A stretch of 64,000 bases of DNA. Origin: Brevundimonas terrae. Its GTDB lineage: Bacteria; Pseudomonadota; Alphaproteobacteria; Caulobacterales; Caulobacteraceae. Numbering within the stretch: the first letter of the stretch is position 1; each line of letters begins with the position of its first letter. The stretch lies in contig NZ_JAASQT010000002.1 in assembly GCF_011761985.1 (NCBI RefSeq), positions 310,001 to 374,000 of the forward strand, read 5' to 3'. This document shows, piece after piece, positions 15,554-25,105 of this stretch. The position numbers and the translations under genes were made by a program. The notes under the pieces are model-generated. The model did not search any database. It saw only the letters and a list, made by a program, of their open reading frames with translations, and had not been told where the DNA came from.

Positions 15554-17992
15554 ATGCGTTTGCGTAATCTATCTGTGGCCTGCGGGGCCTTGTTGCTGGC
15601 TGCCGGTGCGCCAATGGCGGCGATGGCCGATGGTCCGACCTATCAGCAACCGCCAGCGCCGATTGCCGATATTCTGGATTCGCGCCCCAATCCGGGTGTG
15701 TCCATCAGCCCGGATCGCCAGACGCTTTTGCTGACGGACCGCACCAATCTGCCGTCCATTCAGGAACTGGCCGAGCCGATGCTGCGTCTGGGCGGCTATC
15801 GCATCAATCCGCGCAATAATGGTCCGGCCAATAGCCGCGTCAGCTGGATTACGGGGCTCAGCTTCCAGTCGGTCAATGGTGGCGAGGAACGCAAGGTTGC
15901 GGGTCTGCCCGCCAATGCGCGCCTGACCAATGTGTCGTGGTCGCCCGATGGCCAGTCGGTGGCGTTTCTGGTGGATGCCACCAACGGTCTGGAACTGTGG
16001 ACGGCCAGCCTGTCGGATGGCCGCGCCAAGCGCCTGACCAATGGCGTCATCAATGCCACGACGGGCAGCGGCTTTAGCTGGTTGCCGGACAGCTCGGGTC
16101 TGATGGCCCTGACCACGCCGACCAGCCGTGGCCGTCCGCCGGTCACGGATCGTCCGCCGTCGGGCCCGATGATTGACGAGACGGGTGGCCGTGTGGCCCC
16201 TGTGCGGACCTATCAGGACCTGTTGTCCAATCCGATGGACGAGGCCCAGTTCGATTATTACTTCACCAGCCAGCCGGTGGTGGTCAGCCTGAACGGCCGT
16301 ATGCGCAGCGTTGGCGAGGCGGGCGTGATTCTGGGGGCATCCGTGTCGCCCGATGGCCGCTATGTGCTGCAGACGCGGGTGAAGAAGCCCTATTCCTACA
16401 TCGTTCCGGCGGCACTGTTCCCGACACAGGTGACGGTGTCGGACATGAATGGCCGTATGGTGCATCAGGTGGCGGATCTGCCGCTGCGTGACAATGTGCC
16501 GACATCGTTCGATGCTGTGGCGGCGGGCCCGCGCTCGGCCCAGTGGCGCAGTGATCAGGACGCGACCCTTGTCTGGACCGAGGCACAGGACGGTGGTGAT
16601 CCGCGCAATGCCGCCGAGGTGCGTGATCGTGTCTTCATGCTGCGTGCGCCATTCAACGATGCGACCGTGACGCTGGCGGACCTGAAACACCGCTTTGCCG
16701 GTATCGACTGGGGCAATGACAATGCTGCCATCGTCAACAGCCGCTGGTTCCAGAACCGCACCGAGACGCGCACCCTCGTCAATCCGTCGAACCCGACGGA
16801 AACCAAGGTGCTGTTGGAGCGCAACTATCAGGACCGCTATAATAACCCCGGCAGCGTGATGACCGAGGCCAATGCCAGCGGTCGTCAGGTGATGAAGTTC
16901 ACGGCTGATGGTTCGCGCGTCTTTGTGACGGGTGAGGGTGCGACTCGCGAGGGTGCCTATCCGTTCCTCGACACGATGGACCTGAAAACCGGAGACGTGC
17001 AGCGTCTGTGGCGCTCGGCTACGGGCGAATATGAAACCGTCGTTGGCCTGTTGGACGATAACGGCCAGCGTTTCGTGACCTATCGCCAGTCCAAGACCGA
17101 TCCGGCCAACCTGCGTATTCGTGCGATGGACGGCCAGATCACGCCGCTGACCCATTTCCCCGATCCTGCCCCGCAACTGGCCAATGTGACCAGCGAGTTG
17201 ATCACCTATACCCGCAAGGACGGTGTACAGCTTTCGGGCACGCTTTATCTGCCGGCTGGCTATGACAAGGACCGTGATGGTCCGCTGCCGCTGCTGATGT
17301 GGGCTTATCCGGCTGAGTTTACTGATGCCGCCGTGGCCGGTCAGGTGGTCGATAGCGACAACCGTTTTGTACGTCCGTCGGGTTCCAGCCACCTGTTCCT
17401 GCTGACACAGGGCTATGCCATCCTCGACAATCCGACCATGCCGATCATCGGTGTGGACGGGGCCGAGCCGAACGACACCTATATCGAGCAGCTATCGGCC
17501 AGTGCCGAGGCGGCGGTTGATGCGGTGGTGGCTCTAGGCGTTGCCGACCGCGAGCGTATCGCTGTGGGCGGTCACTCCTATGGCGCGTTCATGACGGCCA
17601 ACCTTCTGGCGCATACCGATCTGTTCAAGACCGGCATTGCTCGTTCGGGGGCCTATAACCGCACCCTGACGCCGTTCGGCTTCCAGGCCGAGCAGCGCAC
17701 CTATTGGGAAGCGACCGACACCTATAACGAGATGTCGCCCTTTACCTATGCCCATAAGGTCAACGAGCCGATCCTGTTGATCCACGGCGAGGCAGATGCC
17801 AATTCCGGCACCTTCCCGATCCAGACCGAGCGTTTTTATGCGGCGCTGAAGGGCAATGGTGCGACGGCGCGTTATGTCGTCCTGCCGCTGGAGGACCACG
17901 GCTATCGTGCGCGTGAAAGCGTGGGCCACACGCTTTACGAAATGTCGAGCTGGCTGGACCGCTGGATGAAACCGGCAGCCTCGGCGCAGTAA
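15554..17992 (+). CDS. Secreted S9 family peptidase (glutamyl endopeptidase-like)
   Basis: An 812-residue prolyl-oligopeptidase-family serine peptidase with an N-terminal signal (ending AAMAD) and so probably periplasmic. A beta-propeller-like part with [12 protein letters not shown]-type repeats fills residues 60-550. The alpha/beta-hydrolase domain has the nucleophile S675 in GGHSYGAFM, Asp in HGEADANSG and His in EDHGYRAR. The overall pattern is closest to the S9D glutamyl endopeptidases. I chose the ATG at 15554 because GGAGG precedes it by 7 bases; the upstream ATG at 15539 lies before that site. A terminator follows. Confidence 0.9.
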   Translation: MRLRNLSVACGALLLAAGAPMAAMADGPTYQQPPAPIADILDSRPNPGVSISPDRQTLLLTDRTNLPSIQELAEPMLRLGGYRINPRNNGPANSRVSWITGLSFQSVNGGEERKVAGLPANARLTNVSWSPDGQSVAFLVDATNGLELWTASLSDGRAKRLTNGVINATTGSGFSWLPDSSGLMALTTPTSRGRPPVTDRPPSGPMIDETGGRVAPVRTYQDLLSNPMDEAQFDYYFTSQPVVVSLNGRMRSVGEAGVILGASVSPDGRYVLQTRVKKPYSYIVPAALFPTQVTVSDMNGRMVHQVADLPLRDNVPTSFDAVAAGPRSAQWRSDQDATLVWTEAQDGGDPRNAAEVRDRVFMLRAPFNDATVTLADLKHRFAGIDWGNDNAAIVNSRWFQNRTETRTLVNPSNPTETKVLLERNYQDRYNNPGSVMTEANASGRQVMKFTADGSRVFVTGEGATREGAYPFLDTMDLKTGDVQRLWRSATGEYETVVGLLDDNGQRFVTYRQSKTDPANLRIRAMDGQITPLTHFPDPAPQLANVTSELITYTRKDGVQLSGTLYLPAGYDKDRDGPLPLLMWAYPAEFTDAAVAGQVVDSDNRFVRPSGSSHLFLLTQGYAILDNPTMPIIGVDGAEPNDTYIEQLSASAEAAVDAVVALGVADRERIAVGGHSYGAFMTANLLAHTDLFKTGIARSGAYNRTLTPFGFQAEQRTYWEATDTYNEMSPFTYAHKVNEPILLIHGEADANSGTFPIQTERFYAALKGNGATARYVVLPLEDHGYRARESVGHTLYEMSSWLDRWMKPAASAQ

Positions 17993-18011
17993 ACGTCTGG
18001 GCCATAAACAA

Positions 18012-18040
18012 GAGGGCGGGGGATATCCTCCGCCCTTTTT
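18012..18040 (+). terminator. Rho-independent terminator after the S9 peptidase gene
   Basis: GGGCGGAGGATATCC-type stem: AGGGCGGGGG pairs with CCTCCGCCC (18013-18035), followed by TTTTT. Confidence 0.85.
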
Positions 18041-18060
18041 ATGTGCCGGTCAGGCTTTGG

Positions 18061-18318
18061 TCAGGGCGTTACGGTTTGCGAAAATGCTGCGCTATCTGCG
18101 GCCTTTTCACGGGCCGAACGGTCGGCATCGCCATCCATAACATTCCAGAAAACCAACATCCCGATAAGCAGCAAGGCTGTCACCAAGGTCGAGATAACGA
18201 GGATGGTCATCAGCGACCGTCCCTTGCCGCCACCGCGCACAAAGCGGGCTTCGACGGGCCGCCCTTCATGCACAGCGTCGGCGGCCTTGTTGTGTCGGTG
18301 AGCTTCAACAGGTTGCAT
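18061..18318 (-). CDS. Small single-pass membrane protein
   Basis: An 85-residue protein of unknown family. Residues about 37-60 (TILVISTLVTALLLIGMLVFW) form one transmembrane helix. The N-terminal 35 residues are Arg/His/Gly-rich and likely cytoplasmic; the short C-terminal part has several Asp/Ala/Glu residues. AGGAGG stands 7 bases before the ATG, good support for translation. It ends convergently with the S9 peptidase gene and precedes nothing in operon form. No function can be proposed. Confidence 0.7.
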   Translation of the reverse strand: MQPVEAHRHNKAADAVHEGRPVEARFVRGGGKGRSLMTILVISTLVTALLLIGMLVFWNVMDGDADRSAREKAADSAAFSQTVTP

Positions 18319-18387
18319 GGCGTTCCTCCTTGCCGGATTAACGCCCCCGTATAGTAACGTGGCGGGGATGGGCCTTGTTCCTGTGGC

Positions 18388-19278
18388 TTAACGGTCCCAG
18401 TCCGGCACCTCGCCATAGAGGTTGGCGGTAAAGGTGATGAAGGCCTGAACACGGGCCTCGGCGCGGGCGCGACCGGCGGTCAGGGCGAAAATGGCGATGT
18501 CGGGAGAGCCTTGGTAATCGGGCAGGACCACACTCAGCCGCCCGTCCTTTAGCTCTTCGCCGACATCCCAAGTGGAGCGAAGGGCGATACCGGCACCGGA
18601 CAAGGCCAGTTCGCGGGCGACCTCGGACGAGTTGGTGCGAACGCGGCTCTTGGCGCGGAAGGTGACGGGACCATCGGGGCCAAGCAGACGCCACAGAGAC
18701 TGGTTTTCGGCGGCCAGTTGGGCGTGGTCGCGCAGGTCTTCCAGCGTGCGGGGACTGCCGAAACGGGCCAGATAGTCAGGGCTGGCGCACAGGACGCGGC
18801 GGTTTGGAGCGAGACGGTGCATGGCCGGATTGTCGGCATCCCATGTGCCGATGCGGATGGCGAGGTCCACATCCTCGGCCATCAGGTCCACAAAGGCGTC
18901 GGTGAGATTCAGCTCTAGCGTCAGACGCGAATGGGCCTCCAGAAACGGTTGCAGATAGGGAGCCAGTCGCCTGCGCCCGAATGAGGTGGGGGCGGTGACG
19001 CGCAACAGGCCGCGCGCCTGTGTGGTGCGGCGCGACACTTGGGCCTCTAGATCCTCGACGCCATCCAGTAATTGAAGCGCGCGTTCATAAACCAGACGAC
19101 CCGCCTCGGTCGGGGCCAGACGTCGCGAGGTGCGCTCGATCAGGCGCACGCCCAGCCGGTCCTCCAGCCGTGCCAGCCGACGCGAGGCCACAGCGGGCGA
19201 CAGGTCCAGACGGCGGGCCGCCGCCGATAGGCTGCCTTCTTCGAGAGCGCGCACGAAAATCTCGTATTCGGCCAGCAT
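18388..19278 (-). CDS. LysR family transcriptional regulator
   Basis: A 296-residue LysR regulator. The N-terminal winged helix-turn-helix is clear (FVRALEEGSLSAAARRLDL, then SPAVASRRLARLE), followed by the linker helix and the periplasmic-binding-like effector domain. The GLLRVTAPTSFGR segment places it in the CrgA-like subgroup. The frame opens at 19308, but that codon lies inside a palindrome that looks like the operator, so the ATG at 19278 (MLAEYEIFV) with GGAG upstream is preferred. It is divergent from malate synthase G and likely represses itself and may control that gene. Confidence 0.92.
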   Translation of the reverse strand: MLAEYEIFVRALEEGSLSAAARRLDLSPAVASRRLARLEDRLGVRLIERTSRRLAPTEAGRLVYERALQLLDGVEDLEAQVSRRTTQARGLLRVTAPTSFGRRRLAPYLQPFLEAHSRLTLELNLTDAFVDLMAEDVDLAIRIGTWDADNPAMHRLAPNRRVLCASPDYLARFGSPRTLEDLRDHAQLAAENQSLWRLLGPDGPVTFRAKSRVRTNSSEVARELALSGAGIALRSTWDVGEELKDGRLSVVLPDYQGSPDIAIFALTAGRARAEARVQAFITFTANLYGEVPDWDR

Positions 19279-19290
19279 GGCGGGGCTCCA

Positions 19291-19311
19291 TCTTTGCGTA
19301 TTATGCAAAGA
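19291..19311. promoter_or_regulatory. LysR-type operator palindrome
   Basis: TCTTTGC at 19291-19297 mirrors GCAAAGA at 19305-19311 across a 7-base centre, making a 21-bp near-perfect palindrome that includes a T-N11-A LysR motif. It lies between the lysR start (19278) and the glcB start (19387). Confidence 0.65.
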
Positions 19312-19386
19312 TATACATCATTCTTTGCTGTCGATAGTGGGTCTGTGTGGGGTTAGGGTGTGGGTCTGTTATTCAGGAGCCTCCCA

Positions 19387-21540
19387 ATGAGCCATTCAAT
19401 GATCCGCCACGGCAAGCTGAGCGTAGCCCACGAACTGGATGTGTTTGTCCGCGATCGTGCTGTGGCCGGTACGGGCGTGACGGCGGAGGCGTTCTGGGCG
19501 GTGCTGGACGGCTTGGTGGATCGTTTTGCCGATGCCAACCGCGACCTGTTGGCCAAGCGCGACCGGTTGCAGTCCCTGATTGATGACTGGCACCGCGCCC
19601 ATCCGGGGCAACCGGATCAGGATGCCTATCAGGCCTTTTTGACAGGGATTGGCTATATCGAGCCGCCTGTGGCAGATGCCACCGTGACAACCTCCAATGT
19701 CGATCCCGAAATGGCGACCATGGCGGGGCCGCAACTGGTCGTGCCGCTGACCAATGCCCGCTATCTGCTGAATGCGGCCAATGCCCGTTGGGGCAGCTTG
19801 TATGATGCCTACTATGGCACCGATGCATTGGGCGATCTGCCAGCGGGCAAGGGCTATGATACGGCGCGCGGCCAAAAGGTGATCGACAAGGCGCGGGCGT
19901 TTCTGGATAGCGCGGCGTCTTTGGCCAGTGGCTCCCATGCCGATGCGGTGGCCTATCGCGTCGAGGGTGGTGCGCTGTCGGTCGAGTTGAAAGATGGCTC
20001 GGTGGCGGGGTTGGCCGATGCGGCGGCGTTTGCGGGCTATACCGGCGAGGCCACCGCGCCGACGGGTATCTTGCTGCGCCATAATGGTCTGCATTTCGAG
20101 ATCGTTATCGACCGCAATCACCGTATCGGCGCGACCGATCCTGCGGGCGTGGCTGATGTGGTTGTCGAGGCGGCGCTGACGGCGATTTGCGACGCCGAGG
20201 ACAGCGTGGCTGCCGTCGATGCCGAGGACAAGGTTCTGGTTTACGCCAACTGGCTGGGGCTGATGAAGGGCGATCTATCGGCGCGGTTCAGCAAGGACGG
20301 CCAGTCCATGGACCGGACCCTGAACCCTGACCGCGCCTATACGGCGCCGGACGGGAAGGCGTTCGCATTGAAGGGGCGAAGTGTGTTGCTGACCCGCAAT
20401 GTCGGTCTGCACCTGACAACCAATGCCGTGCTGGACAGTGACGGGCGCGAAATCCCCGAGAACATTCTCGATATCGCCATAACGGGCCTGATCGGGTTGC
20501 ACGACCTGAAGCGCCCTGTGGTTGAGCGCAACAGTCCGGCCGGTTCGGTCTATGTGGTGCGACCCAAGATGCATGGCTCGGAAGAAGTGACCTTTGCCGC
20601 CGCTCTATTCGGTGCGGTGGAGGAGGGGGTGGGCCTTGCGCCGCTGACGCTCAAAATGGGTATTATGGACGAGGAACGCCGTACCAGCGTCAACCTGCGT
20701 AACTGTATCGCGGCGGCCAAGGATCGCGTGGTCTTCATCAATACCGGCTTCCTTGATCGCACCGGCGATGAAATCCACACCATGATGGAGGCTGGTCCGG
20801 TGGTCCGTAAGGAGGCCGTGAAGGCAACAGCGTGGATCAAGGCCTATGAGGATCGCAATGTCGATATCGGCCTGAGCGCGGGTCTGTCGGGGCGCGGCCA
20901 GATCGGCAAGGGCATGTGGGCCGCGCCGGATCGTATGGGCGATATGCTGGCCACCAAGGCGGGGCATCCCAAGGCAGGGGCTTCGACGGCATGGGTACCA
21001 TCGCCCACGGCGGCGACCTTACATGCGCTGCATTACCATCAGGTCGATGTCTGGTCGGTGCAGAAAGATTTGGCACACCGTACCGAAACAGGCCTGACGC
21101 CGTTGCTGACCCTGCCGCTGGCCAGTGAACTGCCTGCGCCCGAGGATGTTCGTCAGGAACTGGACAACAACTGTCAGGGCATTCTTGGTTATGTGGTGCG
21201 CTGGATCGATCAGGGCGTAGGTTGTTCCAAGGTGCCCGACATCCACGATATCGGCCTGATGGAAGACCGTGCCACGTTGAGAATCTCCAGCCAGCACATC
21301 GCCAACTGGCTGCATCACGGTTTTACAATCGAAGCCGAGGTGATGGATTCATTGCGACGTATGGCACAGGTTGTGGACCGTCAGAATGAAGGCGATCCAG
21401 CCTATCGCCCCATGGCCCCGACCTATGACGGATTGGCCTGGCAGGCGTCCGTAGCCCTTGTTTTTAAAGGGCGAGAGCAGGCGAACGGATATACGGAGCA
21501 TTTGCTGACAGCGTTCCGTCGTCTGAGAAAACAAAGCTGA
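19387..21540 (+). CDS. glcB: Malate synthase G
   Basis: Malate synthase G condenses glyoxylate with acetyl-CoA to malate, in the glyoxylate or glycolate pathway. The 717 residues match the G isoform (about 720), not the shorter A form. Recognisable stretches are [50 protein letters not shown] and [16 protein letters not shown], which include Mg and glyoxylate ligands. The start is the ATG at 19387 after CAGGAG; a GTG-like upstream extension to 19360 lacks a ribosome site. No isocitrate lyase gene is in this window. The divergent LysR gene is the likely regulator. Confidence 0.96.
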   Translation: MSHSMIRHGKLSVAHELDVFVRDRAVAGTGVTAEAFWAVLDGLVDRFADANRDLLAKRDRLQSLIDDWHRAHPGQPDQDAYQAFLTGIGYIEPPVADATVTTSNVDPEMATMAGPQLVVPLTNARYLLNAANARWGSLYDAYYGTDALGDLPAGKGYDTARGQKVIDKARAFLDSAASLASGSHADAVAYRVEGGALSVELKDGSVAGLADAAAFAGYTGEATAPTGILLRHNGLHFEIVIDRNHRIGATDPAGVADVVVEAALTAICDAEDSVAAVDAEDKVLVYANWLGLMKGDLSARFSKDGQSMDRTLNPDRAYTAPDGKAFALKGRSVLLTRNVGLHLTTNAVLDSDGREIPENILDIAITGLIGLHDLKRPVVERNSPAGSVYVVRPKMHGSEEVTFAAALFGAVEEGVGLAPLTLKMGIMDEERRTSVNLRNCIAAAKDRVVFINTGFLDRTGDEIHTMMEAGPVVRKEAVKATAWIKAYEDRNVDIGLSAGLSGRGQIGKGMWAAPDRMGDMLATKAGHPKAGASTAWVPSPTAATLHALHYHQVDVWSVQKDLAHRTETGLTPLLTLPLASELPAPEDVRQELDNNCQGILGYVVRWIDQGVGCSKVPDIHDIGLMEDRATLRISSQHIANWLHHGFTIEAEVMDSLRRMAQVVDRQNEGDPAYRPMAPTYDGLAWQASVALVFKGREQANGYTEHLLTAFRRLRKQS

Positions 21541-21651
21541 ACAGTGTCTTTTTGAGACATGGTTCGTAATTGTATCAGATGTTTATGATCCATATCAAAA
21601 TGATACACTTCGCTTGCAAATAGCTAGAAATGGCCATAAACGCTCCAAGTG

Positions 21652-21666
21652 TTAACCTTCGCTAAC
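21652..21666 (+). promoter_or_regulatory. Weak CtrA-like site before the first pilus cluster
   Basis: TTAACC, TTCG, CTAACC makes a TTAA-N7-TAAC arrangement, two mismatches from the CtrA consensus, about 105 bp before the first pilin-like gene. Alone it is weak; it is noted because a full CtrA box precedes the second pilus cluster. Confidence 0.25.
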
Positions 21667-21771
21667 CACGTTCGGGTCTGAAATTGACCCATTCGATGTC
21701 ATGTTGTTTCAAAACAGGATGGCACGGGTTTTGGAAGGTTGACCCTAGTTCGAGCCGAGGGGGTTCGGGCG

Positions 21772-22455
21772 GTGTCGCACTTTGCGGCATGGGGAGCGGG
21801 ACCTTTGATCGAATTTCTGGGGCAACAGCGCCGTCATCGCGCCAATATTGTCACCTACGGTGCAAAGATCGCTGTGGGTGCCGTGAGCGCGGTCGCCATT
21901 CTGCTGGCGGCTAATATGGCCCAGGCCCACACCTCGGGATCGCCTGTTATCGGGCCGGATCCCAATCTGCCCACCATGCCGATCGGTGCCAATGCCATCG
22001 AAAGCCCGACGGGATTTGATGTGGCGCTAGAAGCGCGCATCCCTTCGCGCTGCGAGCTAGGACGTGGCGCGGATATCGATTTTGGCGAGTTGACGGGTGG
22101 TCTGAGCGCTGTCGCGCATGTGGGACTGGAATGCAACGTCCCGTTTGACCTGAATATTCGTGCCGCCAATGGGGGGTTAACCCACAAGTCCAAGCCGACT
22201 GGCGAGGGACCGTTCTCGGGACGCCTGGGTTACGGGCTCGGGATTGATGTGCCGGTTCTGGCACCGGTCGAAGGTCTGATGTCGGGCCGGTATGAAAGCC
22301 GCCAACTTCTGTCGGGCGTCACGCTGAGTAGCGCGGATGCCATCGCGAAGGGCGGAGCGATTTTGCGCTTCGAGACACGAGCCCCCGAGGGCGCGGGTCT
22401 TCTGGCGGGAGAGTATTCGGAATCTATAGTTCTGACGATTACGCCAAGAATGTAG
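21772..22455 (+). CDS. Spore-coat-U/pilin-like secreted protein
   Basis: About 227 residues. A hydrophobic export segment (KIAVGAVSAVAILLAANMAQA, cut after AQA) lies about 40 residues in, after a charged cytoplasmic stretch, so the signal is unusually internal. The mature part has the pilin-like layout: two cysteines (RCELG and LECNVPF), a strand-rich middle, and a C-terminal beta strand (SIVLTITPRM). I assign it to the SCPU/archaic chaperone-usher pilin group with moderate confidence. The start is uncertain: GTG at 21772 has GAGGGG before it; TTG at 21739 is also in frame. It opens the first pilus cluster. Confidence 0.62.
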   Translation: MSHFAAWGAGPLIEFLGQQRRHRANIVTYGAKIAVGAVSAVAILLAANMAQAHTSGSPVIGPDPNLPTMPIGANAIESPTGFDVALEARIPSRCELGRGADIDFGELTGGLSAVAHVGLECNVPFDLNIRAANGGLTHKSKPTGEGPFSGRLGYGLGIDVPVLAPVEGLMSGRYESRQLLSGVTLSSADAIAKGGAILRFETRAPEGAGLLAGEYSESIVLTITPRM

Positions 22456-22594
22456 ATTTGTGAATAAGTATTGGATTTCTCAACTATCTGGTGAATTGCC
22501 TTTTGTTCGAGAAATCTAAATGTAGTTTGATTTTGTTGAGTTTAGTTTGTTTTCAATTGTGAAAACTGTTCAAATGATTCGATAGGAAAATACG

Positions 22595-23341
22595 ATGAAA
22601 GTTTCGGCTCTTCTTTCTGCGGCTGCTGTCGCTGCTCTGATCGCTTCGCCGGCAGCTGCTGGTTCCATCAACCAAGGTGAGTGGTTCTCGCACCTGTTCC
22701 AAACCCACGTTGACTCGCCTCCGTTCGCCGGTGCCAACCTGATCGACGCGCAAACCGCTGGTTCGCCGTGGTCGGCATGGCACTCGGTTGGTGCTTCGGT
22801 TGGCAACAACGGCACGGCTGCAGGCAATGACGGCGCGACCTTCACCCTGAAGGGCAATGTCACCAAGGATTGCTCGTTCTATTCGGGTTCGAGCACCAAC
22901 CAGACGCTCGATTTCGGCACTCTGGGCATCTACGCCTCGGACAATACCGGTCCGGCTGCTGCGTTTGACATGGTCGCTCCGGCGAACGTGACCGTCTATA
23001 CCAACCTGGCAGGCTGCAACACGGCGAACTCGGTGACCATCACCAAGAACAGCGCTGACGGCCTGATCAACGCGGGCAACACCGGCGGTTATGACAGCAA
23101 CGTGTTCCAGGCCAACCTGCCGTTCTCGGTTGAAGCCAAATACACCGCCGCTGCGCACAACTCGGTCGCCAACGGCAGCCAACAAACCCTGAGCGTGTCC
23201 TCGACCGCACTGAGCAACGTGGCCAACCACGGTGCATGGAAGTCGCCGTTCTCGCTGGCCGTGAACATTCCGGTCGCTTCGAAGGCTCTGCTGGCCGGTA
23301 ACTACGAAGGTACCGTCGCCGTCCAGATCCAAGCTTTCTAA
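22595..23341 (+). CDS. Chaperone-usher pilin, copy A
   Basis: A 248-residue secreted pilin. The signal peptide is residues 1-22 (ending SPAAA). About 47 residues unique to this copy follow (SINQGEWFSHLFQ...). From NNGTAAGNDGATF (bases 22805-23341) to the end it shares 537 bp with copies B and C, differing by about 9 and 12 bases by eye. This shared domain has two cysteines (KDCSFYSG, AGCNTANS), SCPU-like strands, and the C-terminal strand NYEGTVAVQIQAF expected to meet the chaperone. A GGATAGGAAA ribosome-site region precedes the ATG. A terminator-like hairpin follows. It is secreted by the periplasmic route for assembly at the usher. Confidence 0.85.
   Translation: MKVSALLSAAAVAALIASPAAAGSINQGEWFSHLFQTHVDSPPFAGANLIDAQTAGSPWSAWHSVGASVGNNGTAAGNDGATFTLKGNVTKDCSFYSGSSTNQTLDFGTLGIYASDNTGPAAAFDMVAPANVTVYTNLAGCNTANSVTITKNSADGLINAGNTGGYDSNVFQANLPFSVEAKYTAAAHNSVANGSQQTLSVSSTALSNVANHGAWKSPFSLAVNIPVASKALLAGNYEGTVAVQIQAF
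22805..23341 (+). repeat. 537-bp pilin core repeat, copy A
   Basis: The first of three almost identical direct repeats (others at 23708-24244 and 24550-25086). They begin at the codons for NNGTAAGN and end at the stop. All three are exactly 537 bp with no gaps. Confidence 0.95.
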
Positions 23342-23353
23342 GCAAGCTTAAGT

Positions 23354-23388
23354 ACGGGTGACGGAGTAAGGCTCCGTCACCCGTTTTC
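23354..23388 (+). terminator. Hairpin/terminator after pilin A
   Basis: ACGGGTGACGGAG (23354-23366) pairs perfectly with CTCCGTCACCCGT (23372-23384), followed by TTTT. It can end or attenuate transcription before pilin B. Confidence 0.85.
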
Positions 23389-23461
23389 TGATTGAAATCG
23401 GGCGGTAACAGCCCCAAATGGGGCCGGTAGAACCGGCTTCCGCGCACCGGAGACTACCAAA

Positions 23462-24244
23462 ATGAAGCGTTTCGCACTTCTTGCAGGCGTTGCTGCCCTC
23501 AGCGTCATGGCAACCTCGGCTTCGGCCCAGAACATGATGAACCGCGGCCAGTATGTAAACGGCGGTTCGGGCCAGATCGTTGGCACGTACAACCAGACGG
23601 GCTTCCTGAAGGCTGCACAAGGTCACACGCTGACGTCAGCCGATGATGTGAATTTTGCCAAGATCAACAACCAGTCGGTTTGGCTGGCCATCGGTTCGGC
23701 CGAAGGCAACAACGGCACGGCTGCAGGCAATGACGGCGCGACCTTCACGCTGAAGGGCAATGTCACCAAGGATTGCTCGTTCTATTCGGGTTCGAGCACC
23801 AACCAGACGCTCGATTTCGGCACTCTGGGCATCTACGCCTCGGACAATACCGGTCCGGCTGCTGCGTTTGACATGGTCGCTCCGGCGAACGTGACCGTCT
23901 ATACCAACCTGGCAGGCTGCAACACGGCGAACTCGGTGACCATCACCAAGAACAGCGCCGACGGCCTGATCAACGCGGGCAACACCGGTGGTTATGACAG
24001 CAACGTGTTCCAAGCCAACCTGCCGTTCTCGGTTGAAGCCAAATACACCGCCGCTGCACACAACTCGGTCGCCAACGGCAGCCAACAAACCCTGAGCGTG
24101 TCCTCGACCGCACTGAGCAACGTGGCCAACCACGGTGCATGGAAGTCGCCGTTCTCGCTGGCCGTGAGCATTCCGGTCGCTTCGAAGGCTCTGCTGGCCG
24201 GTAACTACGAAGGTACCGTCGCCGTCCAGATCCAGGCGTTCTGA
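23462..24244 (+). CDS. Chaperone-usher pilin, copy B
   Basis: A 260-residue pilin. Its signal peptide (MKRFALLAGVAALSVMATSASA) and the next 60 residues (QNMMNRGQYVNGG...NQSVWLAIGSAEG) have no visible similarity to copies A or C. From NNGTAAGN on, the protein matches copy A with a single change (N to S near the end). The shared domain carries the disulfide cysteines and the C-terminal chaperone-binding strand. It starts 120 bp after copy A, behind a terminator, so it probably has its own promoter or depends on read-through. The variable part may provide the donor strand or a surface-exposed tip. Confidence 0.85.
   Translation: MKRFALLAGVAALSVMATSASAQNMMNRGQYVNGGSGQIVGTYNQTGFLKAAQGHTLTSADDVNFAKINNQSVWLAIGSAEGNNGTAAGNDGATFTLKGNVTKDCSFYSGSSTNQTLDFGTLGIYASDNTGPAAAFDMVAPANVTVYTNLAGCNTANSVTITKNSADGLINAGNTGGYDSNVFQANLPFSVEAKYTAAAHNSVANGSQQTLSVSSTALSNVANHGAWKSPFSLAVSIPVASKALLAGNYEGTVAVQIQAF
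23708..24244 (+). repeat. 537-bp pilin core repeat, copy B
   Basis: Nearly identical to 22805-23341: about 9 base differences by eye, nearly all silent or in the last codons. Confidence 0.95.
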
Positions 24245-24260
24245 TCCGAGTAATGCTTAA

Positions 24261-24296
24261 GCGGGTGGCAGGCTTTAGGTTTGCCACCCGTCTCTT
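24261..24296 (+). terminator. Hairpin/terminator after pilin B
   Basis: CGGGTGGCA (24262-24270) pairs with TGCCACCCG (24282-24290), followed by TCTCTTT. The stem sequence differs from that after pilin A, so only the design is shared. Confidence 0.72.
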
Positions 24297-24366
24297 TCAA
24301 TCACCTATGGCTGGCGATTTGAGGCAAAGCGCTTCGATATCCGGCTCTCCAATCGAGAGATAAGAC

Positions 24367-25086
24367 ATGAAGCGTATTGCTTTGCTATCCGCCGTTGCCG
24401 TGGTTTCATTTTCTGGCGTGGCGAATGCCCAATCCGGCACATGGCATCTGACGGGCGAAAATAGCTCGTCTGGTTCGCAACCTTGGACGACATCTCAAGA
24501 CGACTCTGTCGCGTTCGGAGCTTGGGCTGCATTGTTCCAATACAGCCTGAACAACGGCACGGCTGCGGGCAATGACGGCGCGACCTTCACCCTGAAGGGC
24601 AATGTCACCAAGGATTGCTCGTTCTATTCGGGTTCGAGCACCAACCAGACGCTCGATTTCGGCACTCTGGGCATCTACGCCTCGGACAATACCGGTCCGG
24701 CTGCTGCGTTTGACATGGTCGCTCCGGCGAACGTGACCGTCTACACCAACCTGGCAGGCTGCAACACGGCGAACTCGGTGACCATCACCAAGAACAGCGC
24801 CAACGGCCTGATCAACTCGGGCAACACCGCCGGCTATGACAGCAACGTGTTCCAGGCCAACCTGCCGTTCTCGGTTGAGGCCAAATACACCGCTGCTGCG
24901 CACAACTCGGTCGCCAACGGCAGCCAACAAACCCTGAGCGTGTCCTCGACCGCACTGAGCAACGTGGCCAACCACGGTGCATGGAAGTCGCCGTTCTCGC
25001 TGGCCGTGAACATCCCGGTCGCTTCGAAGGCTCTGCTGGCCGGTAACTACGAAGGTACCGTCGCCGTTCAGATCCAAGCGTTCTGA
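24367..25086 (+). CDS. Chaperone-usher pilin, copy C
   Basis: A 239-residue pilin. The signal peptide (MKRIALLSAVAVVSFSGVANA) is followed by about 40 copy-specific residues rich in Ser, Trp and Gly (QSGTWHLTGENSSSGSQPW...). The shared core from NNGTAAGN to the stop differs from copy A at about 12 bases, three changing amino acids (D to N, A to S, G to A). It precedes the chaperone gene by 180 bp with a GC-rich hairpin between. The three unlike N-termini on one core argue for shuffling or gene conversion rather than simple triplication. Confidence 0.85.
   Translation: MKRIALLSAVAVVSFSGVANAQSGTWHLTGENSSSGSQPWTTSQDDSVAFGAWAALFQYSLNNGTAAGNDGATFTLKGNVTKDCSFYSGSSTNQTLDFGTLGIYASDNTGPAAAFDMVAPANVTVYTNLAGCNTANSVTITKNSANGLINSGNTAGYDSNVFQANLPFSVEAKYTAAAHNSVANGSQQTLSVSSTALSNVANHGAWKSPFSLAVNIPVASKALLAGNYEGTVAVQIQAF
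24550..25086 (+). repeat. 537-bp pilin core repeat, copy C
   Basis: Third copy of the pilin core, ungapped against the other two, with about 12 differences from copy A by eye. Confidence 0.95.
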
Positions 25087-25105
25087 TTTAAAATATTAAG
25101 CGTAC

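Noticed and set aside
15569-17392. 607-codon minus-strand frame inside the S9 peptidase gene
   Set aside because: His/Arg/Gln-rich shadow caused by GC-biased third positions; the plus strand has signal peptide and catalytic triad.
21571-21607. Inverted repeat TGTATCA...TGATACA before the first pilus cluster
   Set aside because: Seven-base arms 23 bp apart in AT-rich DNA; too weak to call an operator.
22805-25086. Pilin repeats as an insertion sequence or CRISPR-like array
   Set aside because: The repeats are protein-coding pilin cores; there is no transposase, target duplication or spacer pattern.
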